From assembly GCA_944372455.1 (NCBI GenBank), contig CALVZF010000004.1:1-53750 (forward strand): DNA of 53,750 nt. The letters run 5' to 3'. The notes under the pieces are model-generated. The model searched no databases. It had not been told where the DNA came from and saw only the letters and a list, made by a program, of their open reading frames with translations. Positions 35,614 to 43,918 of the stretch are shown piece by piece. Origin of the DNA: an uncultured Bacilli bacterium (lineage in GTDB: Bacteria > Bacillota_I > Bacilli_A > RF39 > UBA660). Positions within the stretch are counted from its first letter, which is position 1, and the number at the start of each line of letters is the position of its first letter. The position numbers and the translations under genes are program-made.

Positions 35614-35642
35614 ATAATATCAAAATATTAAAATTTTGTCAT
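35614..35642 (-). promoter_or_regulatory. Promoter of the PRK-type kinase-gapA unit
   Basis: ATGACA (35637-35642), 17-base spacer, TATTAT (35614-35619) on the minus strand, in the divergent gap to clpP. Confidence 0.6.
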
Positions 35643-35697
35643 ACAATTTTATGAATAAAAGCATAAATTTAGACTAAATTATTATTGGGTGATAAAA

Positions 35698-36270
35698 ATG
35701 AATTTGGTTCCAACAGTAATTGAAAAAAGTAATAGTGGCGAAAGAGCTTACGATATTTATTCTAGATTATTAAAAGATAGAATAATTTTATTAAGTGGTG
35801 AAATTGATGATAACGTTGCAAATAGTATTATTGCACAAATTTTATATTTAGATTCTATTAACCACGATGATATTAATATGTATATTAATTCTCCAGGAGG
35901 TTCAGTTACCGCTGGTATGGCTATTTATGATACTATGAATTTTGTAAAAAGTGATGTATCTACAACTTGTATAGGTATGGCTGCTAGTATGGGAGCTTTT
36001 TTACTATCTTGTGGGCAAAAAGGTAAAAGATACGGTCTACCAAACTCTGAAGTAATGATCCATCAACCACTAGGAGGAGCGCAAGGACAAGCTACTGAAA
36101 TTAAAATAGCTGCTGAAAGAATTTTAAAAATGCGTGATAAATTAAATAAAATTCTTGCTAAAAATACTAATCAAAATATTGAAACTATTGAAAAAGATAC
36201 AGAAAGAGATCATTTTATGAGCGCTGATGAAGCATTGGCTTACGGGTTAATAGATAAAATTTTAAAGTAA
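35698..36270 (+). CDS. clpP: ATP-dependent Clp protease proteolytic subunit
   Basis: Serine peptidase forming the barrel of the ClpXP/ClpCP proteases. From the ATG at 35698 it has 190 residues with the catalytic triad Ser97 (GMAASMGAF), His122 (VMIHQPLGG) and Asp171 (TERDHFMSA), plus the [15 protein letters not shown] block. An in-frame GTG three codons earlier overlaps the GGGTGAT site and is less likely. It is one of only two plus-strand genes here. No CtsR-type repeat (GGTCAAA) is visible upstream. Confidence 0.97.
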   Translation: MNLVPTVIEKSNSGERAYDIYSRLLKDRIILLSGEIDDNVANSIIAQILYLDSINHDDINMYINSPGGSVTAGMAIYDTMNFVKSDVSTTCIGMAASMGAFLLSCGQKGKRYGLPNSEVMIHQPLGGAQGQATEIKIAAERILKMRDKLNKILAKNTNQNIETIEKDTERDHFMSADEALAYGLIDKILK

Positions 36271-36370
36271 TATTTAGCGTAATATTTCAAACAGGTAGTC
36301 ATTTTATCAATTTCAATCTCATTTTAATATAAAGGGTGATCCCCATTATAAAATTATGATGGTGATAGCT

Positions 36371-36841
36371 GTGATTGAATATTATCAAAAAATTAGAAAT
36401 TTAAGAGAAGATATGGATTATACACAAACATCATTTGCAAAAAAATTAAATTTAGAAAGATCTACATATTCAAAGTATGAATGTGGTACAAATGATATAC
36501 CACTTACTAAATTAGATCACATTTCTAATATTTTAGATGTAAATATTGATTATTTATTTGGATTTACTAAAACTAAAAAATATAATAATAGTAAAGAAAT
36601 GGATTTAAAAAAGATGTTTAATAATTTAAGAGAGTGCAGAATAAAAAATCATTTTTCTCAAGAAGAAATTGCCAATTATTTAGATGTTAATCAAAATATG
36701 ATTAGTTATTATGAAAAAGGGGTATATATTATTCCAATTAGAAAACTAGTTTTATTTTGTGAATTAAATAATGTTTCTATTGATTATGTTCTTGGAAAGA
36801 TTGACAGTCCTATTACCATTAAAATTCCGGTTAAATCATAA
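36371..36841 (+). CDS. Tandem XRE-family helix-turn-helix regulator
   Basis: About 156 residues consisting of two complete XRE/Cro-type HTH domains. The first has YTQTSFAKKLNLERSTYSKYE and the second FSQEEIANYLDVNQNMISYYE, each followed by the family tail (VNIDYLFGFTK and VSIDYVLGKID). There is no effector domain. The GTG at 36371 has a GGTGAT site five bases upstream; an in-frame ATG at 36356 is an alternative start. It follows clpP and ends at a bidirectional terminator. Target genes unknown; the two domains could bind adjacent half sites. Confidence 0.85.
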   Translation: MIEYYQKIRNLREDMDYTQTSFAKKLNLERSTYSKYECGTNDIPLTKLDHISNILDVNIDYLFGFTKTKKYNNSKEMDLKKMFNNLRECRIKNHFSQEEIANYLDVNQNMISYYEKGVYIIPIRKLVLFCELNNVSIDYVLGKIDSPITIKIPVKS

Positions 36842-36882
36842 AATCTCCAATTAAGATTAATATCCTAATTGGAGATTTTTTA
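36841..36882. terminator. Bidirectional terminator between XRE gene and rpsR
   Basis: A 13-bp stem AAATCTCCAATTA / TAATTGGAGATTT (36841-36853 and 36866-36878), flanked by T on the plus side and A on the other, serves the converging XRE gene and the rpsF-ssb-rpsR operon. Confidence 0.85.
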
Positions 36883-36886
36883 TCGT

Positions 36887-37102
36887 CTACTTTTTAAATG
36901 GTATTAAACCTATGAATCTAGCTCTTTTAACTTGCATTGCTATATATCTTTGATGTTTAGCACATGCTCCAGTAACTCTTCTTGGTAAAATTTTACCAGA
37001 TTCATTTATATATTTTTTAATTATATCTACATCTTTATAATCAACGCTTTTACCAGCACACATTTGACATACTTTTTTTCTCTTTTTTCTAAATTCTGCC
37101 AT
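36887..37102 (-). CDS. rpsR: 30S ribosomal protein S18
   Basis: Platform protein that pairs with S6. The 71 residues include the Cys pair KVCQMCAGK and a later Cys in TGACAKHQR (zinc-binding form), then [18 protein letters not shown]. Last gene of rpsF-ssb-rpsR, as in Bacillus. Confidence 0.98.
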   Translation of the reverse strand: MAEFRKKRKKVCQMCAGKSVDYKDVDIIKKYINESGKILPRRVTGACAKHQRYIAMQVKRARFIGLIPFKK

Positions 37103-37122
37103 TTTAACGCCTCCTTTTCTTC

Positions 37123-37602
37123 TTAGAATGGTAAGTCATCATCACTAATTTCTATTTCATTTCCAAAATTAGCGAATGGATCTTCTTCTTCTATACTTGT
37201 AGTAGTTGGTTGTGATGGCGCACTATCTTGGAATGAATCCATTTGAACGTCCATTCCAAAAGATGAATTTCTATTTTGAGCTTGGCTTTTTGATTCAAGA
37301 AATTGAACACTATCAGCTACAACTTCTGTAACATATACTTTTTTACCATCTGCACCATCATAATTTCTAGTTTGTATTCTACCTTCAACAGCAACTAAAC
37401 TACCTTTTCCAATATATTTTTTAACATTTTCTGCTTGTTTTCTCCATACAATTACATTTATAAAGTCAGCTACTCTTTCTCCATTTTGGTTTTCAAAAGG
37501 ACGATTTACTGCAACAGTAAAATTAGCAACTGGCACATTAGTTGATGGATATCTAAGATCTGGATCCCTTGTTAATCTTCCTATTAAAACAACTTTATTC
37601 AT
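37123..37602 (-). CDS. ssb: Single-stranded DNA-binding protein
   Basis: Tetrameric OB-fold protein for replication and repair. The 159 residues start [18 protein letters not shown] and contain [21 protein letters not shown] flexible Gln/Ser-rich linker leads to the acidic protein-interaction tip DDDLPF. It lies between rpsF and rpsR in the conserved three-gene operon. Confidence 0.98.
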   Translation of the reverse strand: MNKVVLIGRLTRDPDLRYPSTNVPVANFTVAVNRPFENQNGERVADFINVIVWRKQAENVKKYIGKGSLVAVEGRIQTRNYDGADGKKVYVTEVVADSVQFLESKSQAQNRNSSFGMDVQMDSFQDSAPSQPTTTSIEEEDPFANFGNEIEISDDDLPF

Positions 37603-37619
37603 TTTTAATACCTCTTATT

Positions 37620-37910
37620 CTACTTATCTAAATTAATTACTAAATGACGAATAATATCTTCACTAATTAAAGCTAAACGATCAAATTCTTTAATTGCTTT
37701 ATCTGAATCTGATTCTAAGTTGATTAGGAAATAGTATCCAGTTTTAAACTTTTTGATATCGTAAGCTAATTGTTTTTGTCCTAATTCTTTAGATTCTGTA
37801 ACATTCGCACCATTGTCTGTTAAAACTTTAACAAAACTTTCATGTACTTTTTTAATCGCATCTTCTTCTAAATTAGGTCTAACAATATACATTATTTCAT
37901 ATTTTGTCAT
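37620..37910 (-). CDS. rpsF: 30S ribosomal protein S6
   Basis: Partner of S18 on the platform. The ATG at 37910, after GGGAGGTG, gives 96 residues beginning MTKYEIMYIVRPNLEE, with KFKTGYYFLINLESD and a C-terminal IIRHLVINLDK. It is first gene of rpsF-ssb-rpsR. The leader upstream includes an 8-bp hairpin GCTTTAAT / ATTAAAGC near 37939-37958. I see no clear form of the known S6:S18-binding motif. Confidence 0.97.
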   Translation of the reverse strand: MTKYEIMYIVRPNLEEDAIKKVHESFVKVLTDNGANVTESKELGQKQLAYDIKKFKTGYYFLINLESDSDKAIKEFDRLALISEDIIRHLVINLDK

Positions 37911-37982
37911 TATTGACACCTCCCTTTGGCCATTAGGCTTTAATTAAATTAAAGCAAGGAGTAAATTAATACTCGCTTAAAT

Positions 37983-38011
37983 ATTATAACAAACTAAAAA
38001 AAATATGTAAA
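37983..38011 (-). promoter_or_regulatory. Promoter of rpsF-ssb-rpsR
   Basis: TTTACA (38006-38011), 17-base spacer, TATAAT (37983-37988) on the minus strand. The -35 box lies inside the second arm of the terminator of the preceding gene. Confidence 0.75.
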
Positions 38012-38026
38012 CAATTTTTACATATT
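37996..38026 (-). terminator. Terminator of the ATP-grasp gene, overlapping the rpsF promoter
   Basis: A perfect 10-bp stem AATATGTAAA / TTTACATATT (38017-38026 and 38002-38011) is followed by eight T on the minus strand. The second arm contains the rpsF -35 box. Confidence 0.85.
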
Positions 38027-38055
38027 AATTTTATTTATAGTTTAATACTATATTA

Positions 38056-39261
38056 CTATTTATAATATTTTTTATATTTAATAATTTGATTTATTCTAGC
38101 CAACTTAATATATATCCATCTTTTAAAAGATTTATCATACATAGGGAGTGTAGGATCAATAATTTTTCTTTTCTTTTTTAACTTTTTAGCTTCTAAAATT
38201 AATTCTTTATTTTTAACATATTTTTTAATTATAAAGAAAGGTACTATTGAATACAAAATTTTATTAGTTGCTATTACTTCTTTATTAAATGATTTATTAT
38301 TAATATATTCTGAAACTATATATTGAGTATAATTATAACCACTACCTGTTAAATAATAATTGCTTCGTCCTAATCTTAAATTAATTTCAAAAAAATTATA
38401 CTTTTGAGTTCTAGCATCGTATTTAATATCAAAGTTAGCAAAGCCCACATATTTTATATGTTTTAAAAATTTTTTAGCATCACTCAAAATTTTTTCATTT
38501 TCACAGTTAATAATAACACTATAATTTCCTATTCCGCCTGGAACTTTTTCTTCCAAAAGTATTTGACCTACTCCACTAAACACCACATCATGATTTTTAT
38601 CACAATAACACGTTAATACATACATTGCAGTGTCATCACCTGGAACAAATTCTTGAATACAAAATTCATCATCATAATTAGTTGTTTCATATACTTGTTT
38701 TAAAATTTGATTTAATTCTTCTTTACTATTTATTTTGAAAACTTTCTTTTTAAGTGGGAAAGAAATTTGACTATATCTAGTTGTATTATTGGTTTTGCAA
38801 ATTATAGGATATTCAAAATTAATATTAATCGTTTTATAATTTTCTTTATTAACAATAATTGTATTAGGGTAATCAATATTTAAATTGTTACATATGTTAT
38901 AAAATTTCTTTTTACTATTTATTTTTTGTTTTATATTATCATCTATATAAGGAATAATGTAATATTTTTCTAATTCTTTTTTATTTGAAATTATAAAATC
39001 AACATATTTTTCTATAGTTGTCATTAAAATTAGATTTGAATCATGATTTTTCTTGCCAAATTTAATTAAAATTTTTAAAATTTCTTGGTCAAAATTTTCT
39101 ATTATTTGGTAATCAATAATTTTTGAATAATTTATAGTCCAAATGGTACATTTACAAAATACTTTACTTTTTATTTTGTATTTTTCAAAAAAACTTCGCG
39201 CTATACTATAAATTCCTATATCTGCTCCTAATAGGACGGGAATTAGTTTTTTACTTCTCAT
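38056..39261 (-). CDS. ATP-grasp carboxylate-amine ligase, D-aspartate-ligase-like
   Basis: About 401 residues. The N-terminus KKLIPVLLGADIGIYSIARS resembles that of D-aspartate ligases, which add D-Asp to the peptidoglycan stem Lys in enterococci, and of related ATP-grasp ligases. The middle shows the ATP-grasp fold: ICKT, then FCIQEFVPGDDTAMYVLT and the metal-binding FEINLRLGRSNYYLTGSG. The basic C-terminus fits membrane-edge work. The ATG at 39261 has AGGAG eight bases upstream. The promoter carries a G8 spacer and transcription would start on an 18-bp palindrome. A peptidoglycan cross-bridge role is inferred; other amide ligations are possible. Confidence 0.75.
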   Translation of the reverse strand: MRSKKLIPVLLGADIGIYSIARSFFEKYKIKSKVFCKCTIWTINYSKIIDYQIIENFDQEILKILIKFGKKNHDSNLILMTTIEKYVDFIISNKKELEKYYIIPYIDDNIKQKINSKKKFYNICNNLNIDYPNTIIVNKENYKTININFEYPIICKTNNTTRYSQISFPLKKKVFKINSKEELNQILKQVYETTNYDDEFCIQEFVPGDDTAMYVLTCYCDKNHDVVFSGVGQILLEEKVPGGIGNYSVIINCENEKILSDAKKFLKHIKYVGFANFDIKYDARTQKYNFFEINLRLGRSNYYLTGSGYNYTQYIVSEYINNKSFNKEVIATNKILYSIVPFFIIKKYVKNKELILEAKKLKKKRKIIDPTLPMYDKSFKRWIYIKLARINQIIKYKKYYK

Positions 39262-39276
39262 TCTATACACTCCTAT

Positions 39277-39294
39277 TGATTGTTTAAACAATCA
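39277..39294. repeat. 18-bp perfect palindrome at the ATP-grasp transcription start
   Basis: TGATTGTTTAAACAATCA reads the same on both strands and lies 8 bases downstream of the -10 box, so it covers the predicted +1. It could be an operator or a 5' hairpin that stabilises the mRNA. Confidence 0.6.
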
Positions 39295-39301
39295 TAAGGT
39301 A

Positions 39302-39329
39302 ATTATATAATATAACCCCCCCCGGTCAA
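39302..39329 (-). promoter_or_regulatory. G-tract promoter, copy 1 (8 G, spacer 16)
   Basis: On the minus strand, TTGACC (39324-39329) is followed by eight G (39316-39323), TTATATTA and TATAAT (39302-39307). The spacer is 16 bases; one more G gives the optimum of 17. The flank upstream of the -35 is nearly identical to the copy at 32822-32844. It drives the ATP-grasp gene. Confidence 0.75.
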
Positions 39330-39352
39330 GTATTTTTTATTAACAATTAAAA

Positions 39353-40453
39353 CTAAACATTAAACCTAAAATAACATATATCTCCATCTTGCATTATATA
39401 TTCTTTTCCTTCTAACCTCATTTTTCCAGCTTCTCTTACTTGTTTTTCTGATCCACATGTAATTAAATCCTCATAACTCATAATTTCTGCTTTAATAAAT
39501 CCTCTTTTAAAATCACTATGTATTATACCTGCACAATCTGGCGCTTTCATTCCTCTTTTAAAAGTCCATGCTCTTACTTCTTTTTCTCCAGCAGTAAAAT
39601 AAGTAGCAAGTCCTAAAAGATGATAGGTTGCATTTATAAGCTTATCTAATCCACTTTGTTTTATACCAAGTTCCTTTAAGAATAATTCTTTTTCATCATC
39701 TGATAACTCACTTAATTCTGATTCAATTTTTGCACATAAAACTACTACTTCTGCTTGTTCTTTAGAAGCATACTCTTTAACCATTTTTACATATTTATTT
39801 TCTTCTATATTTATTTCATTTTCTTTTATATTTGCAACATAAATGAATGGTTTCATTGTAATTAAATTAAAAGATGACAATATTTCTAATTCTTCTTTTG
39901 TGTATTCTAAGAATCTAGCGGGTATATTTTTTTGTAATGCTTCTTTAATTCTAGTCATTAATTCAAATTCAAATACTACATCTTTTTCACGAGAAGTTTT
40001 CGCTCTTTTCTCAATTCTAGTAATTCTATTCTCAATTATATCTAAATCAGATAGTATTAGTTCTATGTTAATGATTTCAATATCTCTTATAGGATCAACA
40101 TTTCCTTCAACATGTGTAACATTTTCATCTTCAAAACATCTAACTACTTCACATATAGCATCTACTTGTCTTATATGTGATAAAAATTTATTACCTAATC
40201 CTTCCCCAAGACTTGCACCTTTTACTAATCCAGCAATATCAGTAAATTCAAATGTTGTAGGAACAAAATTTTTGGGTTGGTACATGTCTACTAATACTTC
40301 TAATCTTTTATCAGGAACAGTTACCATTCCAACATTTGGATCAATAGTTGCGAATGGATAATTTGCTGCTAGAATATTTTTTTTAGTAATTGCATTAAAT
40401 AAAGTTGATTTACCAACATTTGGTAAACCAACTATTCCGGCTGTTAAACTCAT
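39353..40453 (-). CDS. ychF: Ribosome-binding GTPase/ATPase YchF
   Basis: Obg-related P-loop enzyme that prefers ATP. The 366 residues have GLPNVGKSTLFNAIT near the N-terminus, DIAGLVKGASLGEGLGNKFL, a coiled-coil insert and a C-terminal TGS domain (about 280-366) ending DGDICYFRFNV. Its place beside the rpsF operon and the parB/mscS block matches Bacillus and Staphylococcus near the replication origin. Confidence 0.97.
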   Translation of the reverse strand: MSLTAGIVGLPNVGKSTLFNAITKKNILAANYPFATIDPNVGMVTVPDKRLEVLVDMYQPKNFVPTTFEFTDIAGLVKGASLGEGLGNKFLSHIRQVDAICEVVRCFEDENVTHVEGNVDPIRDIEIINIELILSDLDIIENRITRIEKRAKTSREKDVVFEFELMTRIKEALQKNIPARFLEYTKEELEILSSFNLITMKPFIYVANIKENEINIEENKYVKMVKEYASKEQAEVVVLCAKIESELSELSDDEKELFLKELGIKQSGLDKLINATYHLLGLATYFTAGEKEVRAWTFKRGMKAPDCAGIIHSDFKRGFIKAEIMSYEDLITCGSEKQVREAGKMRLEGKEYIMQDGDICYFRFNV

Positions 40454-40465
40454 AATTATTACCTC

Positions 40466-42034
40466 CTATAATGTAGGTTGAACTCCTGGACCAATTGGTG
40501 CTCCTATTATATACCAAATTATAATAAGTAGCAAGAATGTTATGCCAAATATGAAGAAATATGGTCTTATATATCTAAATGATTCTCCAATTGATATAGT
40601 ATCATCTTTTTTATTATAAATTTGTAAATATCCTAAATAAATAACATAATATGCTAAAAGTGGAGTAAATAAATTACCAACTGAAACGGCACTTCTATAA
40701 ATTATTTGGGCAAATTCAGGAGTAAGATTTGCTTGCATGAATAATGGAACTATAGATGGCGACATTATTGACCATTTTAAAGTAGGAGATGGTAGTAATA
40801 TTGTTCCAATAATAGTTAATACAAAGAAAATTATAATTAATGGTAGCCCACTTATACTTGTAGATTTTAAGAAATCAATTATCCAAATATTAACTATAGT
40901 ACCTATATTGGTTTTTTTAAATATAGCTATAAATTGTGATGCAAAGAATAATAATATGATTAAATATCCAATGTTATTTTTAGAAGATGTAATATAATTT
41001 ATTAAACTTTTATCACTTCTAATAGTTCTGGCACCTATACCATAGAATAATCCTGCAACAAATAATATCACAGCTACTAAAACTACTAATCCTTGTTGAA
41101 AATATGAATTGGAACCAAATAATTGATTTATATATCCTGTTGCTTCAGCATCTAGTAAAATTCCTGAAAATGGAAGCCCGGGTATAATCATATATATGAA
41201 TATTAATAGTAATAAAATAGTCGCAATACTTGAAAAAATTAATCCTCTTTTTTCTTTCTTTTCTACTATAAATAATTCATCAGTTTCTTCTAATTTATTA
41301 GAAAACTTTGGCATTACTAATTTTTCTGTAATGATAGTTCCTACTATTACTATAAATATAGTAGCTACTATCATATAAAATATATTACCAGATAAAGCCA
41401 CATTATATTTTGGGTCTAATAATTGGGCTGCTGATGTAGTGTAAGTAGTTAGTGACATATCAAGAGTACCAAATAGTAAATTTACTCCATATCCACCTGC
41501 TACTCCTGCAAAGGCTGCAATGATTCCTCCCATCGGATTTCTTTTATTTAAAGAGAAAATGAGAGCTGCCAAGGGAATTAAAATTACATATCCTATTTCA
41601 CTAGACAAAGTAGAAATAACTCCGAAAAATATTATTAACATTGTAAATACAAAATTAGGAGTTTTAGGATTTACTGAAAGTGTCAAAGTTTTTATAAGTC
41701 CTGACTTTTCAGCAACTGAAAATCCTATTAAAATTATAAGTAACATACTAAGTGGTGAAAAAGTAATAAAATTGTTAACTACATTTCCTATTATATATTG
41801 GATTCCACTTCTATTTAATAGTGATTCTACTTCTACAATTTGATTTTCTAGTTCTCCAGTAACACTATTAATTGTGCTGTATGTTCCTTGAGAAAGAAAT
41901 GAAAATGGATAATTATTATCTATTTTTATCTTTCCTAACCCATTTAATACTGCACTTAACAATATTGTTGAAGCTATTAAAATGAAAAATAAGCTAATGG
42001 GACTTAATTTTCTCTTTTCTTTTTTCTTTGCCAT
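40466..42034 (-). CDS. AbgT-family transporter
   Basis: 522-residue integral membrane protein with about 11-13 helices, of the AbgT family (p-aminobenzoyl-glutamate uptake or antimetabolite export). Family blocks seen are STLSSEIGYVILIPLAA, AGVAGGYGVNLLFGTLD and the C-terminal LLPSPTLKWSIMSPSIVPLF. The ATG at 42034 lies 6 bases after GGAGGT; its first base pairs overlap the DUF951 stop (TGATG). The substrate cannot be told from sequence. It is inserted between two genes that are adjacent in staphylococci. Confidence 0.88.
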   Translation of the reverse strand: MAKKKEKRKLSPISLFFILIASTILLSAVLNGLGKIKIDNNYPFSFLSQGTYSTINSVTGELENQIVEVESLLNRSGIQYIIGNVVNNFITFSPLSMLLIILIGFSVAEKSGLIKTLTLSVNPKTPNFVFTMLIIFFGVISTLSSEIGYVILIPLAALIFSLNKRNPMGGIIAAFAGVAGGYGVNLLFGTLDMSLTTYTTSAAQLLDPKYNVALSGNIFYMIVATIFIVIVGTIITEKLVMPKFSNKLEETDELFIVEKKEKRGLIFSSIATILLLLIFIYMIIPGLPFSGILLDAEATGYINQLFGSNSYFQQGLVVLVAVILFVAGLFYGIGARTIRSDKSLINYITSSKNNIGYLIILLFFASQFIAIFKKTNIGTIVNIWIIDFLKSTSISGLPLIIIFFVLTIIGTILLPSPTLKWSIMSPSIVPLFMQANLTPEFAQIIYRSAVSVGNLFTPLLAYYVIYLGYLQIYNKKDDTISIGESFRYIRPYFFIFGITFLLLIIIWYIIGAPIGPGVQPTL

Positions 42035-42219
42035 CAATATACCTCCGTTTTCTTTATTTTTTTATTTAGTTCTATTCTAGGTAACATTATACATCTACCA
42101 CATTTTAAACATTTTATTTTAACATCTGCACCAAGTCTTACAACTTCAAATTTATTATTATCACAAGGGTGAGCTTTTTTCATTATAAGAATTGATCCTA
42201 ATTTATAATTTGATTCCAT
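42034..42219 (-). CDS. DUF951 protein (YyzM-like)
   Basis: 61-residue protein with the family pattern: an N-terminal LGSILIMKKAHPCDNNKFEVVRLGAD-type strand region split around KKAHPC, then IKCLKCGRCIMLPR and a basic tail. The Cys residues suggest a metal site. Small DUF951 proteins next to ychF, mscS and parB are common in Bacilli; the function is unknown. It overlaps mscS by 17 bases. Confidence 0.9.
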   Translation of the reverse strand: MESNYKLGSILIMKKAHPCDNNKFEVVRLGADVKIKCLKCGRCIMLPRIELNKKIKKTEVY

Positions 42220-43021
42220 TATGTACCTCCAATTGTGGATAAGGTATTTTTATATTGTTATTATCTAAATCAAGTTTTATCTCTTTTAATAATTTTCTTT
42301 GTACTTGATAATGTTCCATCGCTTTAGTAACAGCAGTAACTCTAAATACTACTGATGAATCATCTAATTTTTCTATTCCTAATACTTCTATTTTATCTTT
42401 CAATTCTTTAATGTCATTATTTAATCGTTCAGCAGTTTGATTTAAGATTTGTTCTACTTTATTAACATCTTCTTCATAGGCAACTGAAACATCAACAATT
42501 GCTAATGAATTTGACTTACTATAATTTATTACTTCTGTTATATTTCTATTTGAAACAATTTTTATTTCACCAGTATACTTTTTAATTCTTGTAGTTTTAA
42601 GTCCTAAAACAATTACTTCACCTTTGAATCCACCTATCTCAATAGTATCACCTACTGAAAACTGATTTTCAAAAACAATACAAATTCCAGAAATAAAATC
42701 TTTTAAAGTATCTTGAAGTGCTAACCCTAATACAACTCCAACTACTCCTAAACTAGCAACTAAAGTAGATACTGGTATTCCAAATGCATCTAATACAACT
42801 AAAATGCCAATAAATATGAATAACCATTTAACAATATTTATAAATAAACTTTTTAAAGTGTTTATCTTTTTTACATCTATACTAACTTTTTTTATATGAT
42901 GTTGTATTGCCTTATTAAATATTGATTTAAAAAGTAAATAAATAACAATTAGTCCTATCAATATTAGTATAGTTTGAATAAAATCTTTACTAGTTATAAA
43001 TTTGCCTATATTTTCAAACAT
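42203..43021 (-). CDS. mscS: Small-conductance mechanosensitive channel
   Basis: Pressure-release channel of 272 residues. It has three membrane segments: about 14-32, about 62-85 and the pore-lining TM3 with ASLGVVGVVLGLALQDTLKD. The beta domain (QFSVGDTIEIGGFKGEVIVLG) and the C-terminal alpha/beta domain follow. It lies 12 bases downstream of parB, the staphylococcal arrangement. Confidence 0.95.
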   Translation of the reverse strand: MFENIGKFITSKDFIQTILILIGLIVIYLLFKSIFNKAIQHHIKKVSIDVKKINTLKSLFINIVKWLFIFIGILVVLDAFGIPVSTLVASLGVVGVVLGLALQDTLKDFISGICIVFENQFSVGDTIEIGGFKGEVIVLGLKTTRIKKYTGEIKIVSNRNITEVINYSKSNSLAIVDVSVAYEEDVNKVEQILNQTAERLNNDIKELKDKIEVLGIEKLDDSSVVFRVTAVTKAMEHYQVQRKLLKEIKLDLDNNNIKIPYPQLEVHNGIKL

Positions 43022-43033
43022 TTTGTACCTCTC

Positions 43034-43918
43034 CTAATCAATTTTTATATTTAATATTTCTAATATTCTATCTAAATCTTTAGGAGTTGAATAAGATATT
43101 TCTATTCTTTTGTCTGTAATTTTTATTTTTGTATCTAGTTTTTCTTTCATTTTTTCTTCTATATATATATATGGTCTACTATTACTTTTTTTAGTATTAT
43201 TTATAGGTGTAGTTTTTTTATAATCTTGTTCACTCGTTAAAGCTTCTAATTCTCTTACACTCAAATCTTCACTAATTATTTTTTTAGCTAACTCTTCAAT
43301 TTGTTCGTTACTTTCTAATTTACTAAGCACTCTTGCATGTCCCATACTAATTTGTTTTGAATTTATCATTTTTTTTACATTTAAAGGTAATCTTAATAAT
43401 CCTAACATATTAGTTACATGACTTCTACTTTTACCAATTCTACGAGCCAAATCTTCTTGAGTAATATTTAATGAATGTATTATATCATAATAAGCTTTTG
43501 CTTCTTCAATCGCGCTTAAGTCTTCTCTTTGTAAGTTTTCAAGAAGTGCGATTTGCATCATTTCTTCATCAGTAAAATCTTTAATTATAGCAGGTATAGT
43601 TTCTAGTCCAGCTTTAATACTTGCTTTTACTCTTCTTTCTCCTGCTACTATTTCATATCCTTTTATACTTTTTTTAACTATTATTGGCTGAAATACTCCA
43701 TGTTCTTTAATAGAAGCAGCTAATTCATTTAACGCTTCTTCATCAAAATATAATCTAGGTTGATATGGGTTACTACGTAAATCAGAAAGTTTTAAATTTA
43801 CTATTTCATCTTTTGATGTATCTTCAATAATTTGCTCTTCTACTTTTGAAAAGTCTAATCCCTCACTATTAAATAATTGTTCTAATCCCTTTCCTAATGC
43901 TCTACGCTTCTGTTCCAT
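43034..43918 (-). CDS. parB: Chromosome-partitioning protein ParB (Spo0J)
   Basis: CTP-dependent DNA clamp that loads at parS and recruits SMC. The 294 residues start RALGKGLEQLF and include LRSNPYQPR, the arginine-rich GYEIVAGERRVKASIKAG, the HTH region with RIGKSRSHVTNMLGLLRLP and the C-terminal dimer domain. It overlaps parA by 17 bases. No consensus parS site was found in the window. In sporulating relatives it also links segregation to Spo0A. Confidence 0.98.
   Translation of the reverse strand: MEQKRRALGKGLEQLFNSEGLDFSKVEEQIIEDTSKDEIVNLKLSDLRSNPYQPRLYFDEEALNELAASIKEHGVFQPIIVKKSIKGYEIVAGERRVKASIKAGLETIPAIIKDFTDEEMMQIALLENLQREDLSAIEEAKAYYDIIHSLNITQEDLARRIGKSRSHVTNMLGLLRLPLNVKKMINSKQISMGHARVLSKLESNEQIEELAKKIISEDLSVRELEALTSEQDYKKTTPINNTKKSNSRPYIYIEEKMKEKLDTKIKITDKRIEISYSTPKDLDRILEILNIKID

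Noticed and set aside
39843-40361. 172-codon plus-strand frame within ychF
   Set aside because: Antisense shadow; composition mirrors the complement of ychF codons and there is no start signal.
41196-41843. Plus-strand frames within the AbgT transporter
   Set aside because: Shadows of a membrane protein gene; hydrophobic codons read in reverse also give open frames.
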